Assembly: GCF_024198235.1 (NCBI RefSeq)
Contig: NZ_JAKCFB010000010.1
Span: forward strand, 62,001-126,000
Direction: 5' to 3'
Length of the DNA: 64,000 nt
Source of the DNA: Myxococcus dinghuensis
GTDB taxonomy: Bacteria > Myxococcota > Myxococcia > Myxococcales > Myxococcaceae
Every line of letters starts with the position of its first letter. The stretch's first letter is position 1. The position numbers and the translations under genes are program-made. Shown one piece after another: positions 36,091-44,497 of this stretch. The notes under the pieces were generated by a model. That model ran no database searches. It saw only the letters and a program-made list of their open reading frames with translations, and was not told the DNA's origin.

Positions 36091-36777
36091 TCAGGCGTCG
36101 CACTCGGCGGGCGAGTCCGTGAAGGTGCCCAGGCCCGGGAAGGCGAGGGCGCCCGCCTCGCCGAGCGTCCCCTCCCGGCGGGGCTGTCCCTCCACCGTGA
36201 GCACCACCGTCCTGCCCCGCACCGCGTAGGTGCCCGGGGTTTCGGTGCGCCGGGCCTGCCCGTTCTCGTCCACCGCCAGGGTCCACAGGCGCACCCGGCC
36301 GCGCGAGAGGAAGCGCAGTCCCGTCGTGCTGCCGTGGACGCCCACGCCAGGGCCGAACCAGGACACCGCGCGCAGCAGGGCGGGTACGTCCGTCTCCCGC
36401 TCCGGTGTGCGGCCCAGCAGCCGCTGCCAGCCGAGCGTGTCCCGGATGGGGTCCAGGTCCGGGTCCTGGCGGGCGCGGGTGAGCCTGCGGGCGTCCCGTT
36501 CCACCGCCTGCGTGAGGTGCTCGACGATGACGTCCCGGTGGGCGCCGAACTCGCAGACGCGGCCCTGCTTGCGCAGCACCCCCAGGGTGGCGGCGACGTT
36601 GTAGCGGGCCAGGGCGTAGTCCGGCGCGTCCCGGGCGGCCGCCTGGAACTTCTCCAGCGCCTCTGGATAACGGCCCTCCTGGTAGAGGCGGAAGCCCTCG
36701 GTGTTGAGGTTCCGTGCCGAGGGAGGGGGCGGGGTGGCGGTCAGCGCCAGGACGAGCAGCGGCAGGGCGTGGAGCAT
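36091..36777 (-). CDS. exported TPR-containing protein of unknown function
   Basis: 228 residues. Signal peptide MLHALPLLVLALTATPPPPSA, then one to two tetratricopeptide-like repeats (NLNTEGFRLYQEGRYPEALEKFQAAARDAPDYALARYNVA) and a C-terminal beta-rich part (VRLWTLAVDENGQARR, YAVRGRTVVLTVEG). Such a build often mediates protein contact in the envelope. The frame is open to 36876, but the ATG at 36777 follows a GGGAGAG site and begins the signal peptide. Divergent from accA with 92 bases between. Confidence 0.78.
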   Translation of the reverse strand: MLHALPLLVLALTATPPPPSARNLNTEGFRLYQEGRYPEALEKFQAAARDAPDYALARYNVAATLGVLRKQGRVCEFGAHRDVIVEHLTQAVERDARRLTRARQDPDLDPIRDTLGWQRLLGRTPERETDVPALLRAVSWFGPGVGVHGSTTGLRFLSRGRVRLWTLAVDENGQARRTETPGTYAVRGRTVVLTVEGQPRREGTLGEAGALAFPGLGTFTDSPAECDA

Positions 36778-36869
36778 GGCTCTCCCAGGTGTGGGCCGGC
36801 CGAAAGACGGGGAGGTGCGTAACCGCTTGCGCGTTGAAAGCCGCCTTACCCTGGTGCTAGTTCGGCGCC

Positions 36870-37838
36870 ATGGCAACCGGTATTGGCTTCGCGCTCGACT
36901 TCGAGCGCCCGCTCATCGAACTGGAGAAGAAGATCGATGAGCTCAAGGCGTTGTCCACCAGCGGCTCGGTGGACTTCACCTCGGAGATTTCCAAGCTCGA
37001 GAAGAAGGCGAAGAAGCTCCAGACGGAGATCTTCAGCGACCTGTCGCGATGGCAGGTGGTGCAGATGTCGCGCCACCCCGCGCGGCCGTACTTCCTGGAC
37101 TACGTCCACCACCTGTTCACGGACTTCGTGGAGCTGTGTGGGGACCGGCGCTTCGGGGAGGACCCGTCCATCGTCGGTGGCTTCGCGCGCTTCGACGGCA
37201 AGCCGGTGATGGTGATTGGCCACCAGAAGGGGCGCAACACCAAGGAGAACATGGCGCGCAACTTCGGCATGCCGCGCCCGGAGGGCTACCGCAAGGCGTG
37301 CCGGCTGATGGAGCTGGCGGAGCGGCTGGAGAAGCCCATCCTCACCTTCGTGGACACGCCGGGCGCGTACCCGGGCATGGGCGCGGAGGAGCGCGGGCAG
37401 GCGGAGGCCATCGCGGTGAACCTGGAGGTCATGAGCCGGCTGCGCGTGCCCATCATCTCCACGGTGGTGGGCGAGGGTGGCTCCGGTGGCGCGCTGGCCA
37501 TCGGCGTGGGCAACCGCGTGCTGATGCTCCAGAACAGCGTCTACTCCGTCATCACCCCGGAGGGCTGTGCCTCCATCCTCTTCCGCGACGCGGGCAAGGC
37601 GGACAAGGCGGCGGACGCGATGAAGCCCACCGCCGGCGACCTGCTCCAGATGAAGATCGTCGACGAGGTCGTGCCGGAGCCGCCGGGTGGCGCGCACCGC
37701 GACCCGACCAAGACGGCCGAGGCCCTGGGCAAGGTCCTGCGCAAGCACCTGACGCAACTGTCCGAGCTGTCCCCGGACGGCCTGGTCAAGGACCGTTACG
37801 CGAAGTTCCGCGCGTTCGGCATGTTCTCCGGACGCTGA
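36870..37838 (+). CDS. accA: acetyl-CoA carboxylase carboxyltransferase subunit alpha
   Basis: 322 residues, normal length for AccA. Together with AccD it moves the carboxyl group from biotin to acetyl-CoA in the first step of fatty-acid synthesis. Family marks: N-terminal IELEKKIDELKAL helix, PEGYRKACRLMELAERL, TFVDTPGAYPGMGAEERGQ and the oxyanion-type GEGGSGGALAIGVGN. It starts the run accA-hisC-cmk on the plus strand; accD is not in the window. Confidence 0.97.
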   Translation: MATGIGFALDFERPLIELEKKIDELKALSTSGSVDFTSEISKLEKKAKKLQTEIFSDLSRWQVVQMSRHPARPYFLDYVHHLFTDFVELCGDRRFGEDPSIVGGFARFDGKPVMVIGHQKGRNTKENMARNFGMPRPEGYRKACRLMELAERLEKPILTFVDTPGAYPGMGAEERGQAEAIAVNLEVMSRLRVPIISTVVGEGGSGGALAIGVGNRVLMLQNSVYSVITPEGCASILFRDAGKADKAADAMKPTAGDLLQMKIVDEVVPEPPGGAHRDPTKTAEALGKVLRKHLTQLSELSPDGLVKDRYAKFRAFGMFSGR

Positions 37839-37863
37839 CGCACCCTCATTGACGGTCTCCTCC

Positions 37864-38955
37864 ATGCGAACCCTGGTCCCCCCCCACGTCGAGACGCTGA
37901 AGCCGTACGTCCCGGGCAAGCCCATCGAGGAGACCGAGCGCGAGTTCGGCCTGACGGGCGTCATCAAGCTCGCCTCCAACGAGAACCCGCTGGGGCCCTC
38001 CCCTCGGGCGCTGGAGGCGATGCGCCGCGCGTCCGCCGCCGTGCACCTGTACCCGGACGCCACGTCGTTCCACCTGGTGCGCCGCCTGGCCGAGTCGCTG
38101 GGCGTGCAGCCCCAGGAGGTGGTGCTGGGCAGCGGGTCGAACGAGCTCATCGAGCTGCTCATCCGCACCTTCACCACGCCCGAGGACGAGATCCTGCTCT
38201 GCCGGAACTCGTTCTCCGCCTATCGCATCTCCGCGCAGGCCCATGGCCGGCCCTTCGTCGAGGTGCCCATGCGCGAGGGCTTCCAGTACGACCTGGAGGC
38301 CATGGCGCGCGCGGTGACGTCGCGCACGCGGCTGGTGTTCCTGGCCAACCCGGACAACCCCACGGGCACCGCGTTCAGCCGCGCGGACCTGGAGGCCTTC
38401 CTGGCGAAGGTGCCGCCCGAGGTGCTCGTCGCCTACGACGAGGCCTACTTCGAGTTCGTGGACTGGCCCGAGTACGTCAGCGGCGTGGAGCTGTTCCGGC
38501 GGTACCCGAACCTGGTGGCGCTGCGCACGTTCAGCAAGATCCACGGCCTGGCGGGCATCCGCCTGGGCTACGGCGTCATGGACGCGAAGCTCGCGACGTA
38601 CGTGCAGCGCACGCGCATGCCCTTCAACCTGACGGTGGTGGCGCAGGCCGCGGGCCTGGCGGCGCTCGAGGACGTCGAGCACGTCCAGCGCACGCGCGAG
38701 AACAACCGGGTGGGGCTGCGGTACTTCGAGGCGGAGCTGCCCAAGCTGGGCATCCACCTGACGCGCAGCCACGCCAACTTCGTGTTCGCCGACTTCCAGC
38801 GCTCCTCGACGGAGCTGTACGAGCTGCTCCTGCGCAAGGGCGTCATCGTGCGTCCGTTCGCGGGCGGCGGCTTCCCCACCTGCCTGCGCATCTCCGTGGG
38901 CACCCCCGCGGAGAACGAGCGCTGCGTGCGGGCCCTGAAGGAGGTGCTCGCGTGA
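37864..38955 (+). CDS. hisC: histidinol-phosphate aminotransferase
   Basis: About 363 residues, class II PLP aminotransferase. Signs: ASNENPLGPSP, the Asn/Pro/Asp pattern ANPDNPTGT, YDEAYFEF, and the PLP lysine in TFSKIHGLAGIRLGY. HisC turns imidazole-acetol phosphate into histidinol phosphate, and relatives also act on aromatic amino acids. Other his genes are not adjacent. It lies 25 bases after accA and overlaps cmk by 4 bases (GTGA). An in-frame TTG at 37849 would add five residues; ATG 37864 is preferred, though neither has a strong ribosome site. Confidence 0.93.
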   Translation: MRTLVPPHVETLKPYVPGKPIEETEREFGLTGVIKLASNENPLGPSPRALEAMRRASAAVHLYPDATSFHLVRRLAESLGVQPQEVVLGSGSNELIELLIRTFTTPEDEILLCRNSFSAYRISAQAHGRPFVEVPMREGFQYDLEAMARAVTSRTRLVFLANPDNPTGTAFSRADLEAFLAKVPPEVLVAYDEAYFEFVDWPEYVSGVELFRRYPNLVALRTFSKIHGLAGIRLGYGVMDAKLATYVQRTRMPFNLTVVAQAAGLAALEDVEHVQRTRENNRVGLRYFEAELPKLGIHLTRSHANFVFADFQRSSTELYELLLRKGVIVRPFAGGGFPTCLRISVGTPAENERCVRALKEVLA

Positions 38956-39644
38956 GCCAGCGGTGCTTCATCGTCGCCATCGACGGCCCGGCCGGCGCGG
39001 GCAAGTCCACCGTGTCCAAGCTGCTGGCGCGCCGGCTCGGCTTCGCGCTGGTGGACACCGGCGCCATCTACCGCTGCGTGGCGCTGATGGCGACGCGCGA
39101 GGGCATCGCCTACGACGACGACGCGCGCCTGGGCGAGCTGCTCGGCCGCGTGCACATCCACTTCCAGGTGGTGGGTGAGGAGAACCGCGTGCTGCTCGGG
39201 GGGCAGGACGTGTCCGGGGAGATCCGTTCGCCGGAGATCTCCATGGCGGCCTCGCAGGTCTCCAGCCGCCCCGTGGTGCGCGCGGGCCTGCTCCAGCTCC
39301 AGCGCCGGCTCGCGCTGGAGTCCGCGAAGGGCTCCATCCTCGAGGGGCGCGACATCGGCACCGTGGTGTTCCCGGACGCGGACGCCAAGTTCTTCCTGGA
39401 GGCGAGCCCCGAGGTGCGCGCGCGGCGGCGCTTCGAGGAGCTGTTCCAGAAGGGCGTGGAGAGCAGCCTCACCGACGTGCTGGCGGACCAGACCAAGCGC
39501 GACAAGGACGACTCCGCGCGCGCCGTGGCGCCGCTGAAGGCCGCCGACGACGCCATCCACGTCGACTCGAGCAGCATGCCGCTGTCGGAGGTCGTCCACT
39601 CCATGGAGGCGGAGATCGTCCGCCGCATGGAGACGCGAGGGTAG
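38952..39644 (+). CDS. cmk: cytidylate kinase
   Basis: 230-residue CMP/dCMP kinase. P-loop IDGPAGAGKSTVSK, CMP-site pattern LVDTGAIYRCVAL, the insert SPEISMAASQVSSRPVVR and lid region ARRRFEELF match Cmk. GTG start overlaps the hisC stop. The N-terminal part and the EGRDIGTVVFPDADAKFFL block are classic. The hisC-cmk overlap puts nucleotide and amino-acid functions in one transcript with accA. Confidence 0.97.
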   Translation: MSQRCFIVAIDGPAGAGKSTVSKLLARRLGFALVDTGAIYRCVALMATREGIAYDDDARLGELLGRVHIHFQVVGEENRVLLGGQDVSGEIRSPEISMAASQVSSRPVVRAGLLQLQRRLALESAKGSILEGRDIGTVVFPDADAKFFLEASPEVRARRRFEELFQKGVESSLTDVLADQTKRDKDDSARAVAPLKAADDAIHVDSSSMPLSEVVHSMEAEIVRRMETRG

Positions 39645-39662
39645 GGCGCCCGCGTCGGCGCC
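39645..39662. terminator. hairpin between convergent cmk and lytic transglycosylase genes
   Basis: GGCGCC repeated around a 6-base centre, able to form a 6-bp stem, filling most of the 30-base convergent gap. Confidence 0.4.
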
Positions 39663-39674
39663 TCCGCCTCCGCC

Positions 39675-41813
39675 TCAGAAGGACACGCCGTCCGCGGCGG
39701 GCGGGGGCACCACCAGCGACAGCCGGGGCTGCGCGCCCTTCGCGTCGTAGAACGCGTGGTAGAGGTACAGGTCGGCCACCACCTGCTTCACGTAGCCGCG
39801 CGTCTCGCGGAAGGGGATGGACTCGACGAAGAGGTCGAGCGGCAGGTCTCCTCGCTCGCGGGCCCACTTCGCCGCCGCGCCGGGCCCCGCGTTGTAGGCC
39901 GCCGCCGCGAGCACCGGGTGCGCGAAGCGATCCATCAACCGGGCCAGGTACCACGCGCCGTAGCGGATGTTGCGCTCGGGGGAGAAGAGGTCCGCGGGGG
40001 CGGGCGCGGGCTCCGCGAGCTTCTCCGCGATGGCCGTCGCCGTCTTGGGGATGATCTGCATCAGCCCCCGCGCGTCGGCCAGGCTCATCACCTCCGGCTT
40101 GAAGGCGCTCTCGCGCCGCATGATGGCCCACACCAGGAACGGGTCGACCTTGTGCGCCGCCGCGGCCTCCTCGACCGCGTTGGAGAAGGCGCGAGGGTAG
40201 AAGGCCGCCAGCGCGTCCGGCTCGCGGGCGCCGAAGGCCCGGCCCCACAGGTAGCGCGCCGCCACGGCGTGCGCGTGGCCGAACTCCCCCAGCCGCAGGA
40301 GGGCATGGGCGAAGGGCAGGGCCTGATCCGCCGAGCGCAGCCTCCGCGCGTGGGCCTCCACCTCGTCCGCCGCGTCCCGGAACAGGCCCGCGCGGGTCAG
40401 CTCCACCGCGAGCTCCAACTCAGGCGGGCGGGGCAGGTCCAGCGCGAGGGGTGGGTTCGGGAAGGTCGCCGGCGCCGCGCGCCCCAGCTCCTTGAGTCGC
40501 TCCGAGGCGAGCAGCGCGTAGAACGACGCGGGCGCCACGCCGATGAGCCGCTCGTACTCCGGGCCCACCTCCGTCGCGCCGGCGCCGCCCAGCTCCCGGC
40601 TGCGCACCGTCCAATAACGCGCCTGGGGCGCGAGCGAGCTCTTGGGGAACGTCGCCACCAGCGACTCCAGCGACGCGCGCGCCTGCGCGTACTCCCCCTG
40701 CCGAAGCTGTGCCAGCGCGCGGAACCACAGGCCCTCGTCGCGGCGGCGCGAGTGCGCATACCGCTCTCCATGCGCGGTGAAGGCCTTCACCGCGTCCGCG
40801 AAGCGCCCGGCCTGCAAGTCCAACCAACCGGAGAAGAACGCGCCCTCCTCGCCCGCGGACTGGGAGGCGTACTTCTGGTCCAACGCCGCCATCAACGCCC
40901 GCGCCTTCGCGTTGTCGTCGGACCGCAGCGCCCGCCGCGCGAGCAGCAGCGCGGCGTCCGCCGCCACGCCCGGAGGGCCCTTCTGCGCGACCTCGAGCAC
41001 CTTCAGCGCGTCTGGCTCCCGTCCCAGCGCGAACAGGGCCCGCGCGCGCAGGAGCGCGACCTTCGCCGCCGCGTCCTTCGCCAGCTTCTCGTCGCCGAGC
41101 GCGTCCAGCTCGGCCAGCGCCCGCTGGGGAGCGCCGCCGTCCACGAAGCCCTCCGCGCGGCGCGTGCGCTCGGCGAAGCCCAGCTTCACCGCGGGCCGCC
41201 GCTCCTCCGTGAGCCACTTCACCGCGTCGTCCGCGTACGGATGCAGCGGGGAGCGCAGCGCCAGCGCCAGGAGGTCCGCCTGCTGGCCGGCGACGTTGCC
41301 CGTGGCCCCTCGCGCCTGGGCGCGCTGGAACAGCAGCTCCGGTGACGGCGTGGCCTTCATCGCAGAGTCCAACACCACCAGGGCCTGCTTCGCCTTGCCC
41401 GCCTTCAGCAGGGACTCCCCCAGCCGCGCCCGCGCGCGCGCCGTCAGGTCCGCGGGGGCCGCGCCGCCCTCGACCACCCGGGCGAACTCCCGCGCCGCGC
41501 CCTCGGCGTCGCCGGAGTAGAAGCGCGCCTGCCCCAGGTAGAAGGCGCGGTAGGGCTCCAACAGGGCGGGGGCGGGCGTGGCCGCCAGCAGGTCGCGAGC
41601 CTCGGAGGCCTGACCGTCCGACAGCGCCAGCGTGCCCGCCAGGAGGGCGAGTCTGCCCGCTTCCGGACACTTCCTCGCCGCGCAAGCCTCCAACTCCTGC
41701 CGGGCCAATTGGGTCGCTTCTGGCTTGTGAAGACGCACGGCCTCCAGGGTTGTCGGGGATTGTCCGAAAGACACCCCCACCAACCACCCCGCGACCCACC
41801 CCGACCAGCTCAT
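39675..41813 (-). CDS. soluble lytic murein transglycosylase with long helical repeat domain
   Basis: 712 residues. Signal peptide (MSWSGWVAGWLVGVSFGQS), a long alpha-helical TPR-like stretch (about 20-540) that forms the superhelical U-domain of Slt proteins, and a C-terminal lysozyme-like domain with catalytic Glu in MRRESAFKPE near residue 568, then LADARGLMQIIP and AYNAGPGAA. It cuts peptidoglycan between MurNAc and GlcNAc with anhydro-ring formation. ATG at 41813 begins the signal and follows AAGGAAG; the frame is open further up to 41918, but that part is basic. Ends facing cmk. Confidence 0.93.
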   Translation of the reverse strand: MSWSGWVAGWLVGVSFGQSPTTLEAVRLHKPEATQLARQELEACAARKCPEAGRLALLAGTLALSDGQASEARDLLAATPAPALLEPYRAFYLGQARFYSGDAEGAAREFARVVEGGAAPADLTARARARLGESLLKAGKAKQALVVLDSAMKATPSPELLFQRAQARGATGNVAGQQADLLALALRSPLHPYADDAVKWLTEERRPAVKLGFAERTRRAEGFVDGGAPQRALAELDALGDEKLAKDAAAKVALLRARALFALGREPDALKVLEVAQKGPPGVAADAALLLARRALRSDDNAKARALMAALDQKYASQSAGEEGAFFSGWLDLQAGRFADAVKAFTAHGERYAHSRRRDEGLWFRALAQLRQGEYAQARASLESLVATFPKSSLAPQARYWTVRSRELGGAGATEVGPEYERLIGVAPASFYALLASERLKELGRAAPATFPNPPLALDLPRPPELELAVELTRAGLFRDAADEVEAHARRLRSADQALPFAHALLRLGEFGHAHAVAARYLWGRAFGAREPDALAAFYPRAFSNAVEEAAAAHKVDPFLVWAIMRRESAFKPEVMSLADARGLMQIIPKTATAIAEKLAEPAPAPADLFSPERNIRYGAWYLARLMDRFAHPVLAAAAYNAGPGAAAKWARERGDLPLDLFVESIPFRETRGYVKQVVADLYLYHAFYDAKGAQPRLSLVVPPPAADGVSF

Positions 41814-42166
41814 GCGTTTCTTCCTTTCACGACGCGGCTTTGCGGCTTGCCAACGGGATGCATGCGCGCGGCATTCCCCTCGGGCGCGAGGGGGGTGGTT
41901 TGACAGCCGGCCCGACAAGTCCTAAATCCGCGCGCCATCGGGCCGGTCCGAAGTGTTCGTCACCCGTCGTCATTCGCTGAAAGCGTTCAGGCGATTACGT
42001 GCTCTTGGGTCGCGGCAGGCGGCCCGTTGCGTCACCGGGGGTGCATCACTACTTTGCGCGGCCGTTTCGCGCTACTCCGGTCCGCTGTCTTCCAGGCGGG
42101 CTTTGTCGTCCGGAAACACTGCTTGTTCCAGCGCTCGGGGGGGAAACAGCACAGAGGGAGGGCTCC
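41814..42166. other. 353-base divergent spacer
   Basis: Between the transglycosylase gene (minus) and the small Cys-rich gene (plus). No convincing gene: frames that remain open have no protein-like codon pattern. It has one good promoter (41900-41928, plus strand) which leaves a leader of about 230 bases before the small gene. No recognised riboswitch. Confidence 0.5.
41900..41928 (+). promoter_or_regulatory. sigma-70-like promoter for the small Cys-rich gene
   Basis: Perfect -35 TTGACA (41900-41905), 17-base spacer, weaker -10 TAAATC (41923-41928). It points toward the gene at 42167 and leaves a long leader. Confidence 0.55.
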
Positions 42167-42400
42167 ATGAAGCCGTGTCCAGCCGATCTGCCGCAAACCA
42201 TCAATCCCGAGGCCGGGCCCAAGCGTGCCGGCGTCGAGACGCATCGCAATCTGAACTGCCACCAGTATGACAACTGTCTGGATGAAGCCGTCCGGCGCGG
42301 TTGGCAGTCCTTCACGTGCATGAAGTGCCCGATGTACCAGCACGTGGCGCCTCCCCAGATGGGTCTGGAGGCTTACGCCACGCAGCGTCGTCCGGTCTGA
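42167..42400 (+). CDS. small Cys-rich protein, probable zinc-binding
   Basis: 77 residues, with GAGGGAGGG before the ATG. The core has a metal-type set: C in NCHQYDNCLDEA and C in FTCMKCPMYQ, giving Cys-x6-Cys, a spacer, Cys-x2-Cys. I do not recognise a family. The long leader and strong ribosome site suggest a well-expressed regulator or metal-sensing protein. It is converged on by the CAP-domain gene. Confidence 0.75.
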   Translation: MKPCPADLPQTINPEAGPKRAGVETHRNLNCHQYDNCLDEAVRRGWQSFTCMKCPMYQHVAPPQMGLEAYATQRRPV

Positions 42401-42410
42401 ACCACCAGCG

Positions 42411-42443
42411 CTCCACCGTGTGCGGGGAGGCCCCGTCGTGGAG
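42411..42443. terminator. hairpin between convergent small gene and CAP-domain gene
   Basis: Outer arms CTCCAC / GTGGAG enclose an inner CGGGG-AGG-CCCCG stem, giving a two-part hairpin in the 72-base gap. Probable bidirectional terminator. Confidence 0.55.
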
Positions 42444-42472
42444 AGGGGCACCCCACATGGCGCCGCGTCCCG

Positions 42473-44026
42473 TCAGCGGACCGCGGCGTAGATGACCGCC
42501 ACCCAGTATTGCTTCGCGCCGAAGCGCTTCGAGTCGCCCCGTACCACGCCCACGCCCACGCGGTTGTTGGTGGCATCGGTGACGCTGCGGGACTCGGGCA
42601 GGGCCGACGGATCCGACACCACGAAGAAGTCCACCGAGGCCGTGCCCGCGTCCGGCAGCACCTGGAAGACCCGCTCGTGCAGGGGCGACTCGCCGGGCTG
42701 CGCCGCGGGTTGATCCAGCTCCAGGGCCCGCCGCGCGTGTGCCTGGGCGAGGGCCTCCAGCGCCACGCTGCGCGACAGCGGCGGCAGCTTCTTGGCCGAG
42801 CGCCAGCGCGCCAGTGAGTCGTACGCGTCCTGCTGCGGATTCTCCGGGTCCGCCGCCGCGGGCGACGCCGCGGTGAAGACCTCCGTGACGATGGCCTCGT
42901 CGCGACCGTCCACGCGCTGGAACGCGACGCCCAGGCCCACGAACCGGAAGCCCGGGTCCAGCAGGTTGCGGCGGTGTCCGGGGCTGTGCTCGATGCCGAA
43001 GTGCGCGGCCAGCGGCCCCGCGGCCTGGCCCAGGTTCTCTCCCGCCCGGCCGTAGCGGGTGCCCGGCGGCAGCCGGCGCGTCAGCGTGGAGCCGTCCGGC
43101 GCCACGTGCGCGAAGAAGCCCTCGGCGGACATCCGCTGGCTGTAGGCCTGCGCCACGCGCTCCAGCATGGGGTCCGGGGTCAGCTCCGCGAGCCCATGCG
43201 CGCGGCGCAAGGCGTTGATGCGCTCGTAGAGCAGCGGGCGGGCGTCCTCGAGCGTGGTGGGCTCCACGCGGCTCTCCCGCTCGCCCTGGCGGCGGACCTC
43301 GCCAATCTGGGTCAGGAAGAGCGAGGTGACCTCCGGCCCCGCGTCGCCGTGCGCCACCACCTCCACCGTGTACGTCCCGGCCCCCATGAAGTCGAGCCGC
43401 GCGCAGAAGTCCGAGCCCTGCGTGCCGCGGCGGGTGAGGGGCACGATGACGACCTCCCCGTCGGGGCGCGTGACGTAGACCTCCGCCTGGCGCAGCGGCG
43501 GCGAGAGCGAGCCGCAGAGCGTCTGCACCGCGCGCTCCCCGGGCATGACACGCGCGAAGGGCTTCAGCTCGGCCTTGCGGTCGGACAGGAGCAGCACCAG
43601 CACGGCGCGCTTGTCCTGCAGGGCCACGCCCACGCCGAAGTGGGACGCGCGCTCGGTGTTGAGGTCGGTGCGCGCCTGGAGGGACTCCAACGCGTGGGCA
43701 TGGGCCCAGGCGCGGATGACGAGCGCCCGGGGGGCGGGGTCCGCCGCGCCGGAGTCGCTGATGGCCTCCGTGAGCGTGAACAGGTCCGGCGCGCCGGTGA
43801 TGGCGCCGCTGGCGGCCTCGCGGGCCAGCCTCCGCGCCGCCGCGCCCAGCGGGGCGTCTTCCATGGGGGCGCGCCGGCCGACGCGCTCGAACTCGCGCAC
43901 CACGTGCTCCGCGGCCTTGCGCTCCATGGTCTCCGCGGGCGTCAGGACGACGGGCTTCGGAGGGGGAGGCTTCGCGGCGGTGGGGGCGGCCGCGAGGAGC
44001 GTGGCGAGCGCGAGCACGGCGATCAT
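42473..44026 (-). CDS. exported CAP-domain (SCP/PR1-like) protein
   Basis: 517 residues. Signal peptide MIAVLALATLLAAAPTAA, an N-terminal region of unknown fold, then a CAP domain (about 270-395) marked by YERINALRRAHGLAEL, AYSQRMSAEGFFAHV, GRAGENLG and HSPGHRRNLLDPGF. A further region follows to the end with repeated hints of the same layout. CAP proteins act outside the cell; many bind lipids or metals, but this one's role is not shown. ATG overlaps the stop of the upstream DciA-like gene by 4 bases, with GGAGCTTCG as ribosome site. Confidence 0.85.
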   Translation of the reverse strand: MIAVLALATLLAAAPTAAKPPPPKPVVLTPAETMERKAAEHVVREFERVGRRAPMEDAPLGAAARRLAREAASGAITGAPDLFTLTEAISDSGAADPAPRALVIRAWAHAHALESLQARTDLNTERASHFGVGVALQDKRAVLVLLLSDRKAELKPFARVMPGERAVQTLCGSLSPPLRQAEVYVTRPDGEVVIVPLTRRGTQGSDFCARLDFMGAGTYTVEVVAHGDAGPEVTSLFLTQIGEVRRQGERESRVEPTTLEDARPLLYERINALRRAHGLAELTPDPMLERVAQAYSQRMSAEGFFAHVAPDGSTLTRRLPPGTRYGRAGENLGQAAGPLAAHFGIEHSPGHRRNLLDPGFRFVGLGVAFQRVDGRDEAIVTEVFTAASPAAADPENPQQDAYDSLARWRSAKKLPPLSRSVALEALAQAHARRALELDQPAAQPGESPLHERVFQVLPDAGTASVDFFVVSDPSALPESRSVTDATNNRVGVGVVRGDSKRFGAKQYWVAVIYAAVR

Positions 44027-44322
44027 CGAAGCTCCAGCCGGAACGCGAGCGCCCTCACCGTGCCGGCGCCGAGCTTCTCGTTGAGCTGGGCGCACAACTT
44101 GGCGGCCTCCGCCTCCAACGTGCGCGCCCACTCCGCGCTGCGCACCGCCACCACCAGCGTGCCTTCCTCCAGCGCCCGGGGCATGGCGTGGCGGGCGATG
44201 TGGGAGCCCACCACGGCTTCCCAGACAGGCGCCAGGGCATGGCCCCGCCTCGATTCGCCGGCCAACCGGCCGAGGACACGGGGAAGGAGGCTTTCGAGGG
44301 ACTTGGGCTCGCTACGGGCCAT
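44023..44322 (-). CDS. DUF721/DciA-family protein
   Basis: 99 residues. The pattern LLPRVLGRLAGES, WEAVVGSHIARHAMPRALEEGTLVVAVRSAEWARTLEAEA and QLNEKLGAGTVRALAFRL matches DUF721, the family of DciA, a helicase-loading factor in bacteria without DnaC. The start at 44322 is judged from the usual family N-terminus. Its stop overlaps the next gene (CAP-domain) by 4 bases, an odd partner for a replication protein, so the operon link may only be one of expression. Confidence 0.85.
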   Translation of the reverse strand: MARSEPKSLESLLPRVLGRLAGESRRGHALAPVWEAVVGSHIARHAMPRALEEGTLVVAVRSAEWARTLEAEAAKLCAQLNEKLGAGTVRALAFRLELR

Positions 44323-44497
44323 CGCGCGCGATGATGATTCGTGCCATCCTGAAAGCCAACCCTCCGTTGCGTGGCGGGGGGAGGCGGGTGGCCGGGCCTG
44401 ACGTGTTTCGCGGGGGGAATCACCCACCGCACCGTCGCGCGACATGCATCGTGCCTGTAAGGTCCAGGCCGTTTCCGCCCCCCGGGAGCCGCACCGC

